This document shows, piece by piece, positions 39,349 through 48,747 of a stretch of DNA of 64,000 nucleotides. The notes beneath the pieces were generated by a model that was not told the DNA's origin, searched no databases, and saw nothing but the letters and a program-made list of their open reading frames with translations. Numbering within the stretch: position 1 is the first letter of the stretch; every line of letters begins with the position of its first letter. The DNA lies in NCBI RefSeq assembly GCF_015350795.1, contig NZ_JADKSH010000001.1, positions 372,461 through 436,460 of the forward strand, written 5' to 3'. Source of the stretch: Microbacterium sp. VKM Ac-2870. GTDB taxonomy: Bacteria > Actinomycetota > Actinomycetes > Actinomycetales > Microbacteriaceae. A program made the translations under genes and the position numbers.

Positions 39349-40746
39349 ATGTTCGTCGTGCATACGAGCCGACGGGCGTTGCTTTTTCGCGGAGCGCTCG
39401 GCCTCACCGCGACGGCGATCGTTGTGACCGTCATCCTGGCTGTCGATCCCGAGCCCGCCTCGGTGGTGCTGGGCATCGCGCTCACCTCTTCGCTCAGCCG
39501 GAGCCAGTGGGAACGGGATCGTCGAGGCCGCCTCGAAGCCCTCCTGTTGCTACCACCGCTCGGACTCGCGACCATGGGTGTCGGAGCACTGCTGAACCAG
39601 GTGTTCTGGCTCGGCGCCGTCGTGTACGTCGTCGCTCTGGTCGGCGTCACTTTGCTCCGGCGGTTCGGCGAGACCGGGCGCCGCGTGGCAGCTGTGGCCA
39701 GCACCCCTCTCCTGGCTGTGTTGTTCCTTCCCTCGGGCGCCGGCGCCGATCGGGGGCCTGCCGTTGCGGTCATCGAGCCGCTCCTCATCTCGGTGCTGGC
39801 GTGGGCCGTCGTCACCGCTGTCCACCTGGCAGCGCGCAGGCTCGGACCCGTCGCCCGCGGTACTCGCGCGGCGGCGTCGGCGGCAGGCGGAAATCTCACC
39901 GCGGCGACTCCAGCGCCACGCGGGAGGCTGCGACCGACAGCCACGACCAGAATGGCCATCCAGGTCGGTGTGGCTGCGACGGTGGCTTTTGTCGTGGGAG
40001 CGCTCGGTTTCGGTTCGCACTGGGCGTGGGTGGTCTTGAGTACCGTGATCGTCGCCTATCTGCCTCGCGGACGCGCCGAGGCCGTGAGCAAAGGCGTCCA
40101 CCGCTTCGCGGGCGCCGCCGCCGGCTCGCTCGTCGCCCTCGTACCTCTCGCCGTCACGCCCGACCGCGCCCCCCTCCTCGCCGGAGCGGCATTGGCCGCG
40201 ATAGGCGTGGGCATTCTTCTGCGCGAAGTCAGCTACGCCGTCTGGGCCTTCTGCGTGACGATCGCCTTGACGCTGCTCGAACGTCTCGGAGGACAGTCGT
40301 CGCCCCTGATCGGCGTGCGCCTCGTCGAGATCGGCATCGGAGTAGCGATCGGGATCATGGCGGTGTGCATCGTGTTTCCCGTACGCACCTCGGATGTGGT
40401 CCGCGCGCGCTTGGCGATGGTCCTTGCGGCGGTGTCCGGCCGGCTATCGGCCGAGACGGAGCGCGCACGCTCCGATGCCGACCTGCGCATCGCCGCGGCC
40501 GCGCGCGAACTCGACCGGGCGTGCGCACCGCTGCATGAGGCCGCTCGCGTGTTGTCGGTGTTCCGGCGCCCGCCACCTGACGCAGTGACGTGGGTTCACC
40601 ATGCGCATCTGATTGTGGATGCCACGGTCCGCGGTCCCGTACCCGGTTCTGGGTCTCTGCGGAGAGCTGTCGGCGAGGCTCGTCATGCGCTCAAGACACC
40701 GTCGACACTGGGAGAGACGCTCAAACGTGCTGCTGAGGCGGCATGA
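39349..40746 (+). CDS. FUSC-family membrane protein
   Basis: 465 aa, two blocks of transmembrane helices: about 10-145 and 205-330, separated by a basic linker (ARGTRAAASAAGG). A cytoplasmic C-terminal helical tail follows. The arrangement, with a half-repeat beginning ATTRMAIQVGVAATVAFVVG, fits FUSC/aromatic-acid-exporter-like proteins; the substrate is unknown. ATG 39349 has GAGG 6 nt upstream; GTG 39358 lies 7 nt after TAGCAT and would be leaderless, so the start is uncertain by 9 nt. It ends convergent with tRNA-Val, 4 nt away. Confidence 0.72.
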   Translation: MFVVHTSRRALLFRGALGLTATAIVVTVILAVDPEPASVVLGIALTSSLSRSQWERDRRGRLEALLLLPPLGLATMGVGALLNQVFWLGAVVYVVALVGVTLLRRFGETGRRVAAVASTPLLAVLFLPSGAGADRGPAVAVIEPLLISVLAWAVVTAVHLAARRLGPVARGTRAAASAAGGNLTAATPAPRGRLRPTATTRMAIQVGVAATVAFVVGALGFGSHWAWVVLSTVIVAYLPRGRAEAVSKGVHRFAGAAAGSLVALVPLAVTPDRAPLLAGAALAAIGVGILLREVSYAVWAFCVTIALTLLERLGGQSSPLIGVRLVEIGIGVAIGIMAVCIVFPVRTSDVVRARLAMVLAAVSGRLSAETERARSDADLRIAAAARELDRACAPLHEAARVLSVFRRPPPDAVTWVHHAHLIVDATVRGPVPGSGSLRRAVGEARHALKTPSTLGETLKRAAEAA

Positions 40747-40750
40747 GATG

Positions 40751-40826
40751 TGGTGGGCGATACCAGACTCGAACTGATGACCTCTTCCGTGTGAAGGAAG
40801 CGCGCTACCAACTGCGCCAATCGCCC
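40751..40826 (-). tRNA. tRNA-Val (CAC)
   Basis: 76 nt including encoded CCA. Acceptor GGGCGAT pairs with ATCGCCC; anticodon arm CTTCC-TTCACAC-GGAAG gives anticodon CAC; T-loop TTCGAGT. It is the only tRNA of the four here with CCA in the DNA. Confidence 0.93.
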
Positions 40827-40927
40827 TTGGCCCCTGCGGGCCGAGATCCGATGCTACCGGATGCCGGGCGTCGATACGAATCCTGCAGCTGTCTCTCTGG
40901 CCAGACACGCGCGGGCTGGACTCAGTT

Positions 40928-40955
40928 TTGCGAAGTCCGATTAGTCGGCTAAAGT
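40928..40955 (+). promoter_or_regulatory. Promoter of the tRNA-Gly/Cys/Val cluster
   Basis: TTGCGA (40928-40933), 16-bp spacer, TAAAGT (40950-40955), about 30 nt before tRNA-Gly. Confidence 0.5.
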
Positions 40956-40986
40956 CGATCAAGTTCCCGGGGCAACCAGGGAGCAT

Positions 40987-41059
40987 GCGGATGTAGCGCA
41001 GTTGGTAGCGCATCACCTTGCCAAGGTGAGGGTCGCGAGTTCGAGTCTCGTCATCCGCT
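40987..41059 (+). tRNA. tRNA-Gly (GCC)
   Basis: 73 nt. Acceptor GCGGATG pairs with CATCCGC; anticodon arm CACCT-TGCCA-AGGTG gives anticodon GCC; T-loop TTCGAGT. No encoded CCA. Confidence 0.95.
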
Positions 41060-41126
41060 CAAGTGCAGAGATCGTTTTTCGGAGCGATCACGGCACGTGG
41101 GGTCAAACCACACGGTTAATCCACAC

Positions 41127-41197
41127 GGTGGCGTGGCCGAGCGGCTAGGCACCGGCCTGCAAAGCCGTTTACACGGGTTCGAATCCCGTCGCCACCT
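41127..41197 (+). tRNA. tRNA-Cys (GCA)
   Basis: 71 nt. Acceptor GGTGGCG pairs with CGCCACC; anticodon arm CGGC-CTGCAAA-GCCG gives anticodon GCA; T-loop TTCGAAT. No encoded CCA. Confidence 0.95.
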
Positions 41198-41224
41198 CGC
41201 TTCACAACTTAATAGCCTGTATAG

Positions 41225-41296
41225 GCGCGATTGGCGCAGCGGTAGCGCGCTTCCCTGACACGGAAGAGGTCACTGGTTCGATCCCAGTATCGCGCA
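41225..41296 (+). tRNA. tRNA-Val (GAC)
   Basis: 72 nt. Acceptor GCGCGAT pairs with ATCGCGC; anticodon arm CTTCC-CTGACAC-GGAAG gives anticodon GAC; T-loop TTCGATC. No encoded CCA. It shares most of its D- and anticodon-arm sequence with the inverted tRNA-Val (CAC). Confidence 0.95.
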
Positions 41297-41301
41297 CAGA
41301 T

Positions 41302-41328
41302 AAAACCCCGGTCAGCTGGGGTTTTTTT
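41302..41328 (+). terminator. Intrinsic terminator of the tRNA cluster
   Basis: AAAACCCC, 8-nt loop, GGGG then TTTTTTT. It is the only classical terminator with a long T-run that I see in the window. Confidence 0.92.
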
Positions 41329-41475
41329 GTGCCCTCTGAGTCGTCGTGCAACATGCGTGCAACATCGCTCCGCGACCTCGTGCCACTGGGCTTTGCCGCC
41401 GCGCTGCTGCTCTTGGTGCGGGGGATGCGGGCGGGCGCTCCCGCTGGGCACCATACTGCGCGTTAGGCTCGCCGC

Positions 41476-41985
41476 ATGGCCCATCTCGTGCTCACCGTCG
41501 TCGGCGACGATCGCGCCGGACTCGTCAGCGCCCTCGCTCACACCATCGCCGACCACGGCGGAAACTGGGAGCAGAGCGAACTCGCCGAGCTCGCCGGCGC
41601 TTTCGCCGGCATCGTCCTCGTCTCGGTTCCCGACGAGCAGCAGCAGTCTCTCACGACGGCCCTGAGCGAGCTCGACGGGCTGCTCCGCGTCACGACCCAC
41701 GGCGCCCCTGCCGCGGCATCCGTCGAGGCAGCGCACGCCGTCTCGTTCACCGTGCTCGGCAACGACCGGCCCGGCATCGTCCGCGACGTGACCGCTTCCA
41801 TCGCCGCTCACGCGCTGAGCATCGACACCTTCCGCAGCCGCACGCTCGAGGCGCCGATGGCCGGCGGCACCCTCTTCGAAGCGACGGTCACGGTCAGCCT
41901 GCCAGCCGACGAGGATCCCGCCGCGCTCACCACCGCGCTCGAAGCGCTGGCCGGCGAGATCCAAGTCGACCTCACCGTCGGCTGA
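41476..41985 (+). CDS. Tandem ACT-domain protein (GcvR-like)
   Basis: 169 aa with two ACT domains: residues 4-75 (VLTVVGDDRAGLVSALAHTIADHGGNW) and 92-165 (FTVLGNDRPGIVRDVTASIAAHALSI). The DDRAGLV and NDRPGIV loops are typical ligand sites. GcvR-like proteins sense glycine in proteobacteria; the ligand and partner here are unknown. TAGGCT is 6 nt before the ATG, so it is probably leaderless. It is convergent with the permease gene. Confidence 0.82.
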   Translation: MAHLVLTVVGDDRAGLVSALAHTIADHGGNWEQSELAELAGAFAGIVLVSVPDEQQQSLTTALSELDGLLRVTTHGAPAAASVEAAHAVSFTVLGNDRPGIVRDVTASIAAHALSIDTFRSRTLEAPMAGGTLFEATVTVSLPADEDPAALTTALEALAGEIQVDLTVG

Positions 41986-42028
41986 GCGTCCCTCCTAGAT
42001 CGGCACAACGGCCAGGCCAGCGCGAACT

Positions 42029-43192
42029 TCAGCGCAGCGCGAGCGGCACGACGGCGAGCGCGACCGTCACGGGAGCGACGACGAGACCCCAGAGGATGTA
42101 ACGCTTCCACGGCACATCGACACCGACGGCGTGCAGTCGCTCGTGCCACAGCAGAGTCGCCAGTGATGCCCACGGCGTGATCAACGGTCCTGCGTTGACG
42201 CCGATGAGCAGCGCCGCCAGACGAACGGGCGAGCCCGCTGCACTCTCGAGGGCGAGGTACGCCGGTAGGTTGTTCACCACGTTCGCGCCGAGCAGGCCGA
42301 CGCCGGCGACCTGCCACAGCGACACGAGATCGTCGCCGGTTCCCGTCGCAGCAGCCAGCAGTGCGCCCGAGCCGAGGGCCTCCGCGGCCCCGACCGCCAG
42401 GAACAGGCCCGACGCGAACACGACGAGCTGCCACGGCACGAGCGCCCACCGCAACGAGCTCGGCGAGCGCCACGCGAAGACGGTCGTCAGCACGACGGCA
42501 GCGCCGAGAGCCGGCATCCACGGCGCGATGCCGACGATCAGCAGCGGCATCATCACGACCAGCACGACGGCGGAGATCCGCAACAACACGGGATCGGCCA
42601 CGCGGGGCGGCCGCGCGGGCGTGAAGCGGCCGCGAAGATCACGGCGGTGGGTGAGCCAGAGAAACACCACCGTCACAAGGGTCGCGATGACCGCCGACGG
42701 ACCCAGGAGGGCCAGAAAGCCCAGCGCATCCAGGTCGCCCAGGCGGTGAGCGGCAAGCAGGTTGGTGAGGTTCGACACCGGCAGGAACAGCGACGCGGTG
42801 TTGGCCAGCCAGACCGTGGCGAAGGCGAACGGCAGGGGAGCGAGGCCATTGGCGCGCGCGACAGCTACGACCACCGGCGTCAGCAAAACGGCTGTGGTGT
42901 CGAGCGAGAGGAACGCGGTGACGATCGCGGCGAAGGCGACCACCATCAGCCACAGCACGATCACCCGCCCGCGCGACCACCGTGCCAGTCGCGCCGCAGC
43001 GGCGTCGAAGACTCCCGCCTGTGCGGCCAACTCCGCCACCACCGTGACGGCGACGACGAACAGGAGAATCGGCCACACCCGATCACCGATCTCGAGTGCA
43101 CCCTGCAGCGGAAGCACTCCGAAGACGACGGCAGCGCCGCCCAGGAGCAGGAGCACCGCTCCGATCACGGCTAGCATCACGGCATCCATCAT
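42029..43192 (-). CDS. SLC13/ArsB-type ion permease
   Basis: 387 aa polytopic protein, about 10-11 helices, of the ion-transporter (ArsB/NhaD/citrate transporter) superfamily. Family-like parts are [21 protein letters not shown] and [20 protein letters not shown] in the first half, and [14 protein letters not shown] followed by [20 protein letters not shown] in the second. Arsenite or another anion is possible; no ars genes are near. An in-frame ATG at 43219 exists, but TATCGT (43211-43206) puts the transcript start near 43199, which excludes it; ATG 43192 is my choice. Confidence 0.75.
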   Translation of the reverse strand: MMDAVMLAVIGAVLLLLGGAAVVFGVLPLQGALEIGDRVWPILLFVVAVTVVAELAAQAGVFDAAAARLARWSRGRVIVLWLMVVAFAAIVTAFLSLDTTAVLLTPVVVAVARANGLAPLPFAFATVWLANTASLFLPVSNLTNLLAAHRLGDLDALGFLALLGPSAVIATLVTVVFLWLTHRRDLRGRFTPARPPRVADPVLLRISAVVLVVMMPLLIVGIAPWMPALGAAVVLTTVFAWRSPSSLRWALVPWQLVVFASGLFLAVGAAEALGSGALLAAATGTGDDLVSLWQVAGVGLLGANVVNNLPAYLALESAAGSPVRLAALLIGVNAGPLITPWASLATLLWHERLHAVGVDVPWKRYILWGLVVAPVTVALAVVPLALR

Positions 43193-43205
43193 GGACCCTG
43201 CCGCG

Positions 43206-43215
43206 ACGATAGACT
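43206..43215. promoter_or_regulatory. Overlapping divergent -10 elements (permease / thrS leader)
   Basis: ACGATAGACT reads TATCGT on the minus strand (43211-43206) and TAGACT on the plus strand (43210-43215), 6 nt before an ATG at 43222. It has the same symmetric ANNNTANNNT layout as at 34169. Confidence 0.55.
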
Positions 43216-43221
43216 GCATCT

Positions 43222-43293
43222 ATGGAAATGAGCCGGATCGCCGCCCTCGCGACCGGCACGCGCGCGCCCGGCGTACGAACGATCTGGGCCTGA
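43222..43293 (+). CDS. Possible 23-codon leader peptide of thrS
   Basis: Leaderless-type start 6 nt after TAGACT. The 23-aa product begins [18 protein letters not shown] and ends RTIWA. Three of 23 codons are Thr (ACC, ACG, ACG at 11, 13, 20), suggestive of translational control of the thrS 65 nt downstream. GCGCGCCC inside the ORF can pair with GGGCGCGG just after its stop. No T-box motif is visible. Coding status is inferred. Confidence 0.4.
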   Translation: MEMSRIAALATGTRAPGVRTIWA

Positions 43294-43358
43294 GCGGGCA
43301 GGGCGCGGCGCGTCCGAAGCTGAGCATCCCATCCGATCCCTCTTCTGGAGACACTCCC

Positions 43359-45377
43359 TTGACTGACGTCTCACCTGCGGCGGACGTGGCCTACCCCGCC
43401 GACGGCTTCGCCCTGTTCCCCGATCGTTCTGTCGTCGCTCTGCGCGTCAACGGCGACCTGAAAGACCTCTCGACCCTCGTGACGGCCGACGACGCCGTCG
43501 AGCCGGTCACCATCGACAGCGCCGAGGGCCTGTCGATCCTGCGTCACTCGACCGCACACGTCATGGCCCAGGCCGTGCAGCGCATCAAACCGCAGTCGAA
43601 CCTCGGCATCGGCCCGCCCATCACCGACGGCTTCTATTTCGACTTCGGCAATGTGGACCCCTTCACCCCGGAGGACCTCAAGGCCATCAAGAAGGAGATG
43701 GAGCGCATCGTCCGCGAGAATCAGCGCTTCGTCCGTCGCGTGGTCGACGAGACCGAGGCGCGCGAGCTCATGGCCGACGAGCCCTTCAAACTCGAGCTCA
43801 TCTCCCTCGCCGACGGCCCCGGCTCGGGCGCGAACGCTGCGGAAGGCGCCTCAGCCGAGATCGGTGCCGGCGAGCTCACGGTCTATGAGAACGTGAACCG
43901 CGAGGGCGACGTCGTCTGGCGCGACCTCTGCCGCGGACCCCACGTTCCCGGCACCCGCTACGTCGCGAACGGCTGGGACCTCACCCGCGTCGCCGGCGCC
44001 TACTGGCGCGGCAGCGAGAAGAACCCGCAGCTGCAGCGCATCTACGGAACCGCCTGGCCCACCAAGGATGAGCTGCGCGCCTACCAGCAGCGTCTGGAGG
44101 AGGCCGCTAAGCGCGACCACCGCAAGCTGGGCAAGGAGCTGGATCTCTTCTCGTTCCCCGACGAGATCGGCCCTGGGCTCTCGGTGTTCCATCCCAAAGG
44201 CGGCATCATCCGCTACGAGATCGAGCGCTACATGCGCGAGCGCCTGCTCGCCAGCGGCTACGAAGTGGTGAACACTCCGCACATCACCAAGGGCGACCTG
44301 TTCATGACCAGCGGTCACCTGCAGTGGTACGCCGACGGCATGTACCCACCCATGGTGCTGGACGAGGTGGTGGATGCCGACGGTCACGTCAGCCGCGAGG
44401 GCCAGGAGTACTACCTGAAGCCCATGAACTGCCCGTTCCACAACCTGATCTTCCGCTCGCGCGGTCGCTCCTACCGCGAGCTTCCGCTGCGCCTCAGCGA
44501 GTTCGGTTCGGTGTACCGCTACGAGAAGAGCGGCACCCTTTCCGGCCTCACTCGCGTCCGTGGCATGACGCAGGACGACACCCACATCTACGTGACCGCC
44601 GACCAGGTGAAGGGCGAACTGACCCACAGCCTCGACTTCGTGCTGCAGACTCTGCGCGACTACGGCCTGAACGACTTCTACCTGGAGCTGTCGACCAAGG
44701 AAGACGGCAACCCCAAGTTCATCGGCGCTGATGAGCTGTGGACCGAGGCGACCGAAACCCTGCGCGAGGTGGCCGAGGCATCCGGGCTCGAGCTCGTGCC
44801 CGACCCGGGCGGCGCCGCCTTCTACGGCCCGAAGATCTCCGTGCAGGCGCGCGACGCGATCGGTCGCACCTGGCAGATGTCGACCATTCAGCTCGACTTC
44901 AACCAGCCGGAGCGCTTCGAGCTGGAGTACACCGGACCCGACGGCGAGAAGCACCGTCCCGTCATGATCCACCGTGCTCTGTTCGGCTCGGTGGAGCGGT
45001 TCTTCGCGATCCTGCTCGAGCACTATGCCGGTGCGTTCCCGGTGTGGCTGGCTCCCGTGCAGGTGGTGGGCATCCCCGTGGCCGACGACTTCGCGCCCTA
45101 TCTCGACGAGATCGTCGCACGCTTGCGCGCGAAGGGCGTGCGCGCCGACGTGGACCACTCCGACGACCGCATGCCGAAGAAGATCCGCACCCACACCACC
45201 CAGAAGGTGCCGCTGCAGCTGATCGCCGGGGAGCAGGACCGTTCTGCGGGCACCGTGTCGTTCCGTTTCCGCGACGGCTCGCAGACCAACGGCATCCCCG
45301 TCGACGAGGCGATCGACAAGATCATCGCCTCGATCTCGGGCAAGCTCCTCGTGAACACCGCGGAGGACCTCGCGTGA
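43359..45377 (+). CDS. thrS: Threonyl-tRNA synthetase
   Basis: Class II synthetase charging tRNA-Thr, 672 aa. N-terminal TGS-like region, then the editing domain with [10 protein letters not shown] and the RGPHVP-type motif, then the catalytic core: motif 2 region [26 protein letters not shown], zinc Cys in [10 protein letters not shown], motif 3 near [13 protein letters not shown]. The anticodon-binding domain starts around [14 protein letters not shown]. The TTG start at 43359 follows GGAGA. Its stop overlaps the HIT gene (GTGA). A possible leader peptide precedes it. Confidence 0.95.
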   Translation: MTDVSPAADVAYPADGFALFPDRSVVALRVNGDLKDLSTLVTADDAVEPVTIDSAEGLSILRHSTAHVMAQAVQRIKPQSNLGIGPPITDGFYFDFGNVDPFTPEDLKAIKKEMERIVRENQRFVRRVVDETEARELMADEPFKLELISLADGPGSGANAAEGASAEIGAGELTVYENVNREGDVVWRDLCRGPHVPGTRYVANGWDLTRVAGAYWRGSEKNPQLQRIYGTAWPTKDELRAYQQRLEEAAKRDHRKLGKELDLFSFPDEIGPGLSVFHPKGGIIRYEIERYMRERLLASGYEVVNTPHITKGDLFMTSGHLQWYADGMYPPMVLDEVVDADGHVSREGQEYYLKPMNCPFHNLIFRSRGRSYRELPLRLSEFGSVYRYEKSGTLSGLTRVRGMTQDDTHIYVTADQVKGELTHSLDFVLQTLRDYGLNDFYLELSTKEDGNPKFIGADELWTEATETLREVAEASGLELVPDPGGAAFYGPKISVQARDAIGRTWQMSTIQLDFNQPERFELEYTGPDGEKHRPVMIHRALFGSVERFFAILLEHYAGAFPVWLAPVQVVGIPVADDFAPYLDEIVARLRAKGVRADVDHSDDRMPKKIRTHTTQKVPLQLIAGEQDRSAGTVSFRFRDGSQTNGIPVDEAIDKIIASISGKLLVNTAEDLA

Positions 45378-45937
45378 CCGAAGGGATCGCCGGCATCGAC
45401 GCACGCCTTGAAGAGGCGAGCACCTTCGCCGGCGTTCCCGACGCGTTCCAGCGTCTTTGGACCCCGCACCGCATGGCGTACATCAATACCGGTGCCGAGG
45501 CGCTTCGCGGATCGGGATGCCCCTTCTGCGCCGCCCCGCAGAAGTCGGATGCCGACGGCTTGATCGTCCATCGCGGCGTGACGTCCTACGTGCTGCTGAA
45601 CCTGTTCCCGTACAACTCCGGGCATATGCTCGTCTGCCCGTACCGCCATATCGCCACGTACGACCAGGCGACCGCGGAAGAGGTCGCCGAGATCGGCGCA
45701 CTCACCCAGACCGGCATGCGGGTGCTGCGCGAGGTATCGCGCTGCGACGGATTCAACATCGGTATGAACCAGGGTGCGGTCGCGGGAGCGGGCGTCGACG
45801 AGCACCTTCACCAGCACATCGTGCCCAGGTGGGCGTCCGACGCGAACTTCTTCCCGATCATCGCTCGGACGAAGGCGCTTCCGCAGCTGCTCGGCGAGGT
45901 GCGCGAAGCCATCGCCGCGGCGTGGCCCACCGCGTGA
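45374..45937 (+). CDS. HIT-domain nucleotide hydrolase/transferase
   Basis: 187 aa. HIT fold with the catalytic triad [11 protein letters not shown] (HxHxH) near 139-149. Upstream are a CPFC pair (about 49-52) suggesting zinc, and [17 protein letters not shown]. Actinobacterial relatives are annotated as AP4A phosphorylase-like. GTG 45374 overlaps the thrS stop, so the gene is coupled to thrS; synthetases make AP4A as a side product, which would fit. Confidence 0.87.
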   Translation: MTEGIAGIDARLEEASTFAGVPDAFQRLWTPHRMAYINTGAEALRGSGCPFCAAPQKSDADGLIVHRGVTSYVLLNLFPYNSGHMLVCPYRHIATYDQATAEEVAEIGALTQTGMRVLREVSRCDGFNIGMNQGAVAGAGVDEHLHQHIVPRWASDANFFPIIARTKALPQLLGEVREAIAAAWPTA

Positions 45938-45941
45938 GCGG

Positions 45942-46415
45942 ATGCCGGTCGTGACGCGGGCGGGCGGGCCCGATGACGGCGGTGAGCCGTTCGTCGTCGA
46001 CGAGCGTCGTCTCGCTGCCCTGCCGGTGCGGACGATCGAGCTGTCGGGGGACATCACCGCGTTCGATGCGCGCCGTGCCGTGGGGGAGACGCAGGAGCGT
46101 CAGGATCCGTTGTACTGGGTCGACCTCGAGGTACCCCGGGGATGGGTGCTGATCGGCGACAACGGTCAGGGCGACGAATGGTGGCTCGGCCCCCGTGGCG
46201 ACGTGTGGTTCTTCGATCACACCGAGGGGGAGCGGTCGGTCTCGCGATTCACGGCGATGCACCTCTCGATCACCGAATGGCTCATGGTGGGCCATCTGGT
46301 CGCCCACTACGAGGCGATCGACGATCCCACGGACGACGCCGACGTGCGCGTGCGCATGGGACTCGACGCGATCTCCCCCGAGCTCAGCGATCGCTGGCCG
46401 TACGCCCTGTCCTGA
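45942..46415 (+). CDS. SUKH (SMI1/KNR4)-like protein
   Basis: 157 aa soluble acidic protein. The central segment GWVLIGDNGQGDEWWLGPRGDVWFFDHTEGE resembles the SMI1/KNR4 fold, where such proteins often act as immunity or scaffold proteins. The assignment is by motif feel only. The start at 45942 is 5 nt after the HIT gene stop with no good SD, suggesting coupling. A strong bidirectional terminator follows. Confidence 0.5.
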   Translation: MPVVTRAGGPDDGGEPFVVDERRLAALPVRTIELSGDITAFDARRAVGETQERQDPLYWVDLEVPRGWVLIGDNGQGDEWWLGPRGDVWFFDHTEGERSVSRFTAMHLSITEWLMVGHLVAHYEAIDDPTDDADVRVRMGLDAISPELSDRWPYALS

Positions 46416-46447
46416 GCCGGGGCCGGGCGTTCCCGGCATTCCCGCGG

Positions 46448-46505
46448 CGAGACTCGACCTGACGCCCGAGACGCACGCGCGTTTCGGGCGTCAGGTCGTG
46501 TCTCG
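46448..46505. terminator. Bidirectional terminator between the SUKH-like gene and pdxY
   Basis: CGAGAC-T-CGACCTGACGCCCGA (46448-46469) pairs with TCGGGCGTCAGGTCG-T-GTCTCG (46484-46505), one T-T mismatch in a 22-bp stem. Confidence 0.85.
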
Positions 46506-46523
46506 GCGGGGTGGCCGCGATCG

Positions 46524-47375
46524 TCAGCGCACGCGGGTGACGGCGAACTGCATCCGCGGATGGGCGTAGAACTCCTGCGCCTCGACCAGCTGCAGTTCCC
46601 GCTGGCCGGAGTCGAACGTCGTCTGCAGCAGGTCGTAGACGCTCGAAACGGTCTTCGTCAACGCATCCGCGGCGTCGCCGCTCGCACGGAAGTGAGCGGT
46701 GAAAAGCGCCGCTGTGACGTCGCCCGACCCGTTCGCCTTCATCGCAATGCGCGGCGTCTGCACGATCCAGGCGCCCTCATCGGTCACGGCGAGCATCTCG
46801 ATCGTGCCCTCGGGGGCATCCGGGCGCTCGACGGACGTCACGAGCACGGTGCTCGGACCCATCGCCCGCGCCGCATCGGCGGACGCGAGCGTCGAGTCGA
46901 GGTCGCTCGGCTCGGTCTCGGTGAGAAAGCCCAGCTCGAACTGGTTCGGCGTGATGATGTCGGCCGCGGGCACGACGCGCTCGCGCAGCAGGATCGGGAT
47001 GGCGGGGGCCACGAAGCAACCGCTCTTCGCGTTGCCCATGACCGGGTCGCAGGCATAGATCGCCCGCGGGTTGGCGGCCTTCACACGCGCGACGGCGTCG
47101 AGGATCACGTCGGCGATGCCCTCACCGCCCTGGTATCCGCTGAGGATGACGTCGATCTCACCGAACACCCCGCGCTCCTCGATGCCGGTGATGACGTCTC
47201 GGACGTCGTCGGGGGAGATGAGCGGTCCGCGCCACGCCCCGTACCCGGTGTGGTTGGAGAAGTTCACCGTGTACACGGGCAGGACTTCGACACCGATGCG
47301 CTGCAGCGGGAAAACGGCAGCGGAGTTGCCGACGTGTCCGTACGCGACGGCGGACTGAATGGAGAGGATCTTCAT
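46524..47375 (-). CDS. pdxY: Pyridoxal kinase
   Basis: Phosphorylates pyridoxal and related vitamers to give PLP in the salvage route. 283 aa of the PfkB-like PdxK/PdxY family: SIQSAVAYGHVGNSAAVFPLQRIGVEV at the N-terminus, CDPVMGN, ITPNQFELGFLT, and the catalytic GSGDVTAALF (general base Asp). It starts 7 nt after the pdxR stop, so pdxR-pdxY is one unit. It lies opposite the de novo pdxST genes, so the locus joins salvage, synthesis and control. Confidence 0.93.
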   Translation of the reverse strand: MKILSIQSAVAYGHVGNSAAVFPLQRIGVEVLPVYTVNFSNHTGYGAWRGPLISPDDVRDVITGIEERGVFGEIDVILSGYQGGEGIADVILDAVARVKAANPRAIYACDPVMGNAKSGCFVAPAIPILLRERVVPAADIITPNQFELGFLTETEPSDLDSTLASADAARAMGPSTVLVTSVERPDAPEGTIEMLAVTDEGAWIVQTPRIAMKANGSGDVTAALFTAHFRASGDAADALTKTVSSVYDLLQTTFDSGQRELQLVEAQEFYAHPRMQFAVTRVR

Positions 47376-47382
47376 CGAGCGA

Positions 47383-48741
47383 TCATCCTGCTTTCGAGGT
47401 CGCGGCTGCAGCGGGGATCGCGGCAGCCAGGTCGGTGGCCAGACGCACGAGGTCGGCGTCGGACAGATCGTGCACCGTCACGCGCAGGTGACGTGTGGCG
47501 TGCTCATCCTCGAGCACGAATTCGTCTCCGGGGCGCGCCAGCCAGCCTCGGCGCATGAGCTGCTCAGATACCGCGCGCGCCGGGACTGGCAGCGGCACCC
47601 AGAGGCTCAGTCCGTCACCGGCCGACACGGGCACCCCGTGAGACGTCAACGTCGCGGCCGCGACGCGGTTGCGGGTGGCGTAGTGGGATGCTGCCGCGGT
47701 CACAGCGGCGACGGCATCCGCATCGGTCAGCTGTTCCAAGGCGAGTCGCTGAAGGAGGTGGCTGACCCACGTCGCACCCGGATTGAGCCGCTCGGCGAGA
47801 CGTCCTGCGGTGTCGGGATCGGAGGCGACGACGGCGAGGCACATGTCGGGGCCGAGGAACTTCGACACCGACCGCACGAGCGCCCAGCGGCGATGATCCG
47901 GCCCGATGACGGAATGGAACGGCTGCGAGGAGAGCAGGGAGAAGTGGTCGTCTTCGATCACCAGCACGTAGGGGTGCTCGGCGAGGAGCGCCCGGAGCGC
48001 AGCGGCGCGCTCGGCGGTGAGGCTCGCGCCCGTCGGGTTCTGCGCGCGGGGAGTGAGCAGCACGGCGCGAACGCCGGCGTCGAGCGCAGCGGCCAGGCCC
48101 TCGACCGTCATCCCCTCGGCATCGACCGGCACGGCGACCGGCCGGTAGCCGCCCAGACGCACCGTATTGAGGCTCGCCAGGAAACAGGGGTCTTCAAGGG
48201 CGACCGCGTCGTCGCGGGTCAGCGTCTGCGCGAGCAACCGTTCGATGGCGTCGGATGCGCCACCCGTGATGGTGAGCCGCAGGGCACGGCCATCGCCGAG
48301 TGCCTCGCGCATCCACGACTCGCCCCACGCCGCCAGTTCGCGATCGATGATCGGCTCGCCGTACAACACGGGACGCCCGGCGATACGGCCGAGCGCGGGG
48401 CGCAGCTCGGGGATCAGGCGGGGGTCGGGGTTTCCCGCCGCGAGGTCTCGCAACACCGTATTCTGCGCGAATCCGTCTTGCGCGAACGGCGTGCGGTCGA
48501 CGACTCGGGTTCCCGCGCGACCGCGCGCTTCGACGAGTCCCGCCTGGGTGAGCAGGCGATAGGCCGCGACCACGGTATTGCGGTTGACACCCAACTCGTC
48601 GGCCAGAGCCCGCACCGGCGGCAACGCGACAGCGGACGCGAGTTCGCCCCGCTCGATGCGCTGGCGAACGCTCTCGGCGATCTCGGTCGCGGTCGCGCCG
48701 CTGAAACCGACGTCACCGGTCGTTTCGCTCGCGATGCCCAT
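47383..48741 (-). CDS. pdxR: MocR/PdxR-type GntR regulator with aminotransferase domain
   Basis: 452 aa. The N-terminal GntR winged helix (about 16-85: EIAESVRQRIERGEL to VNRNTVVAAYRLLTQAGLVEARGRAGTRV) is joined to a fold-type I aminotransferase-like domain; the PLP lysine is in RSVSKFLGPDMCLA. Its position between pdxY and the divergent pdxST marks it as the PLP-responsive PdxR, known to activate pdxST when PLP is low in other Gram-positives. TAGACT lies 6 nt before the ATG (minus strand), so it is probably leaderless. A perfect palindrome in the pdxR-pdxS gap is a likely site. Confidence 0.9.
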   Translation of the reverse strand: MGIASETTGDVGFSGATATEIAESVRQRIERGELASAVALPPVRALADELGVNRNTVVAAYRLLTQAGLVEARGRAGTRVVDRTPFAQDGFAQNTVLRDLAAGNPDPRLIPELRPALGRIAGRPVLYGEPIIDRELAAWGESWMREALGDGRALRLTITGGASDAIERLLAQTLTRDDAVALEDPCFLASLNTVRLGGYRPVAVPVDAEGMTVEGLAAALDAGVRAVLLTPRAQNPTGASLTAERAAALRALLAEHPYVLVIEDDHFSLLSSQPFHSVIGPDHRRWALVRSVSKFLGPDMCLAVVASDPDTAGRLAERLNPGATWVSHLLQRLALEQLTDADAVAAVTAAASHYATRNRVAAATLTSHGVPVSAGDGLSLWVPLPVPARAVSEQLMRRGWLARPGDEFVLEDEHATRHLRVTVHDLSDADLVRLATDLAAAIPAAAATSKAG

Positions 48742-48747
48742 CGGTGA

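Noticed and set aside
41329..41475. Integrated-element scar after tRNA-Val (direct repeat CGTGCAACAT at 41345 and 41356)
   Set aside because: Only a 10-nt tandem repeat; no duplicated tRNA end or integrase gene in the window.
41209..41964. 251-codon minus-strand frame over tRNA-Val and the ACT gene
   Set aside because: It runs through a tRNA and a terminator and is opposite a recognisable ACT-domain gene.
43193..43219. Upstream ATG (43219) as the permease start
   Set aside because: The likely -10 (TATCGT) lies inside this segment, so the codon would precede the transcript start.
43294..43358. T-box riboswitch before thrS
   Set aside because: No T-box-like UGGNACC motif or antiterminator pairing was found.
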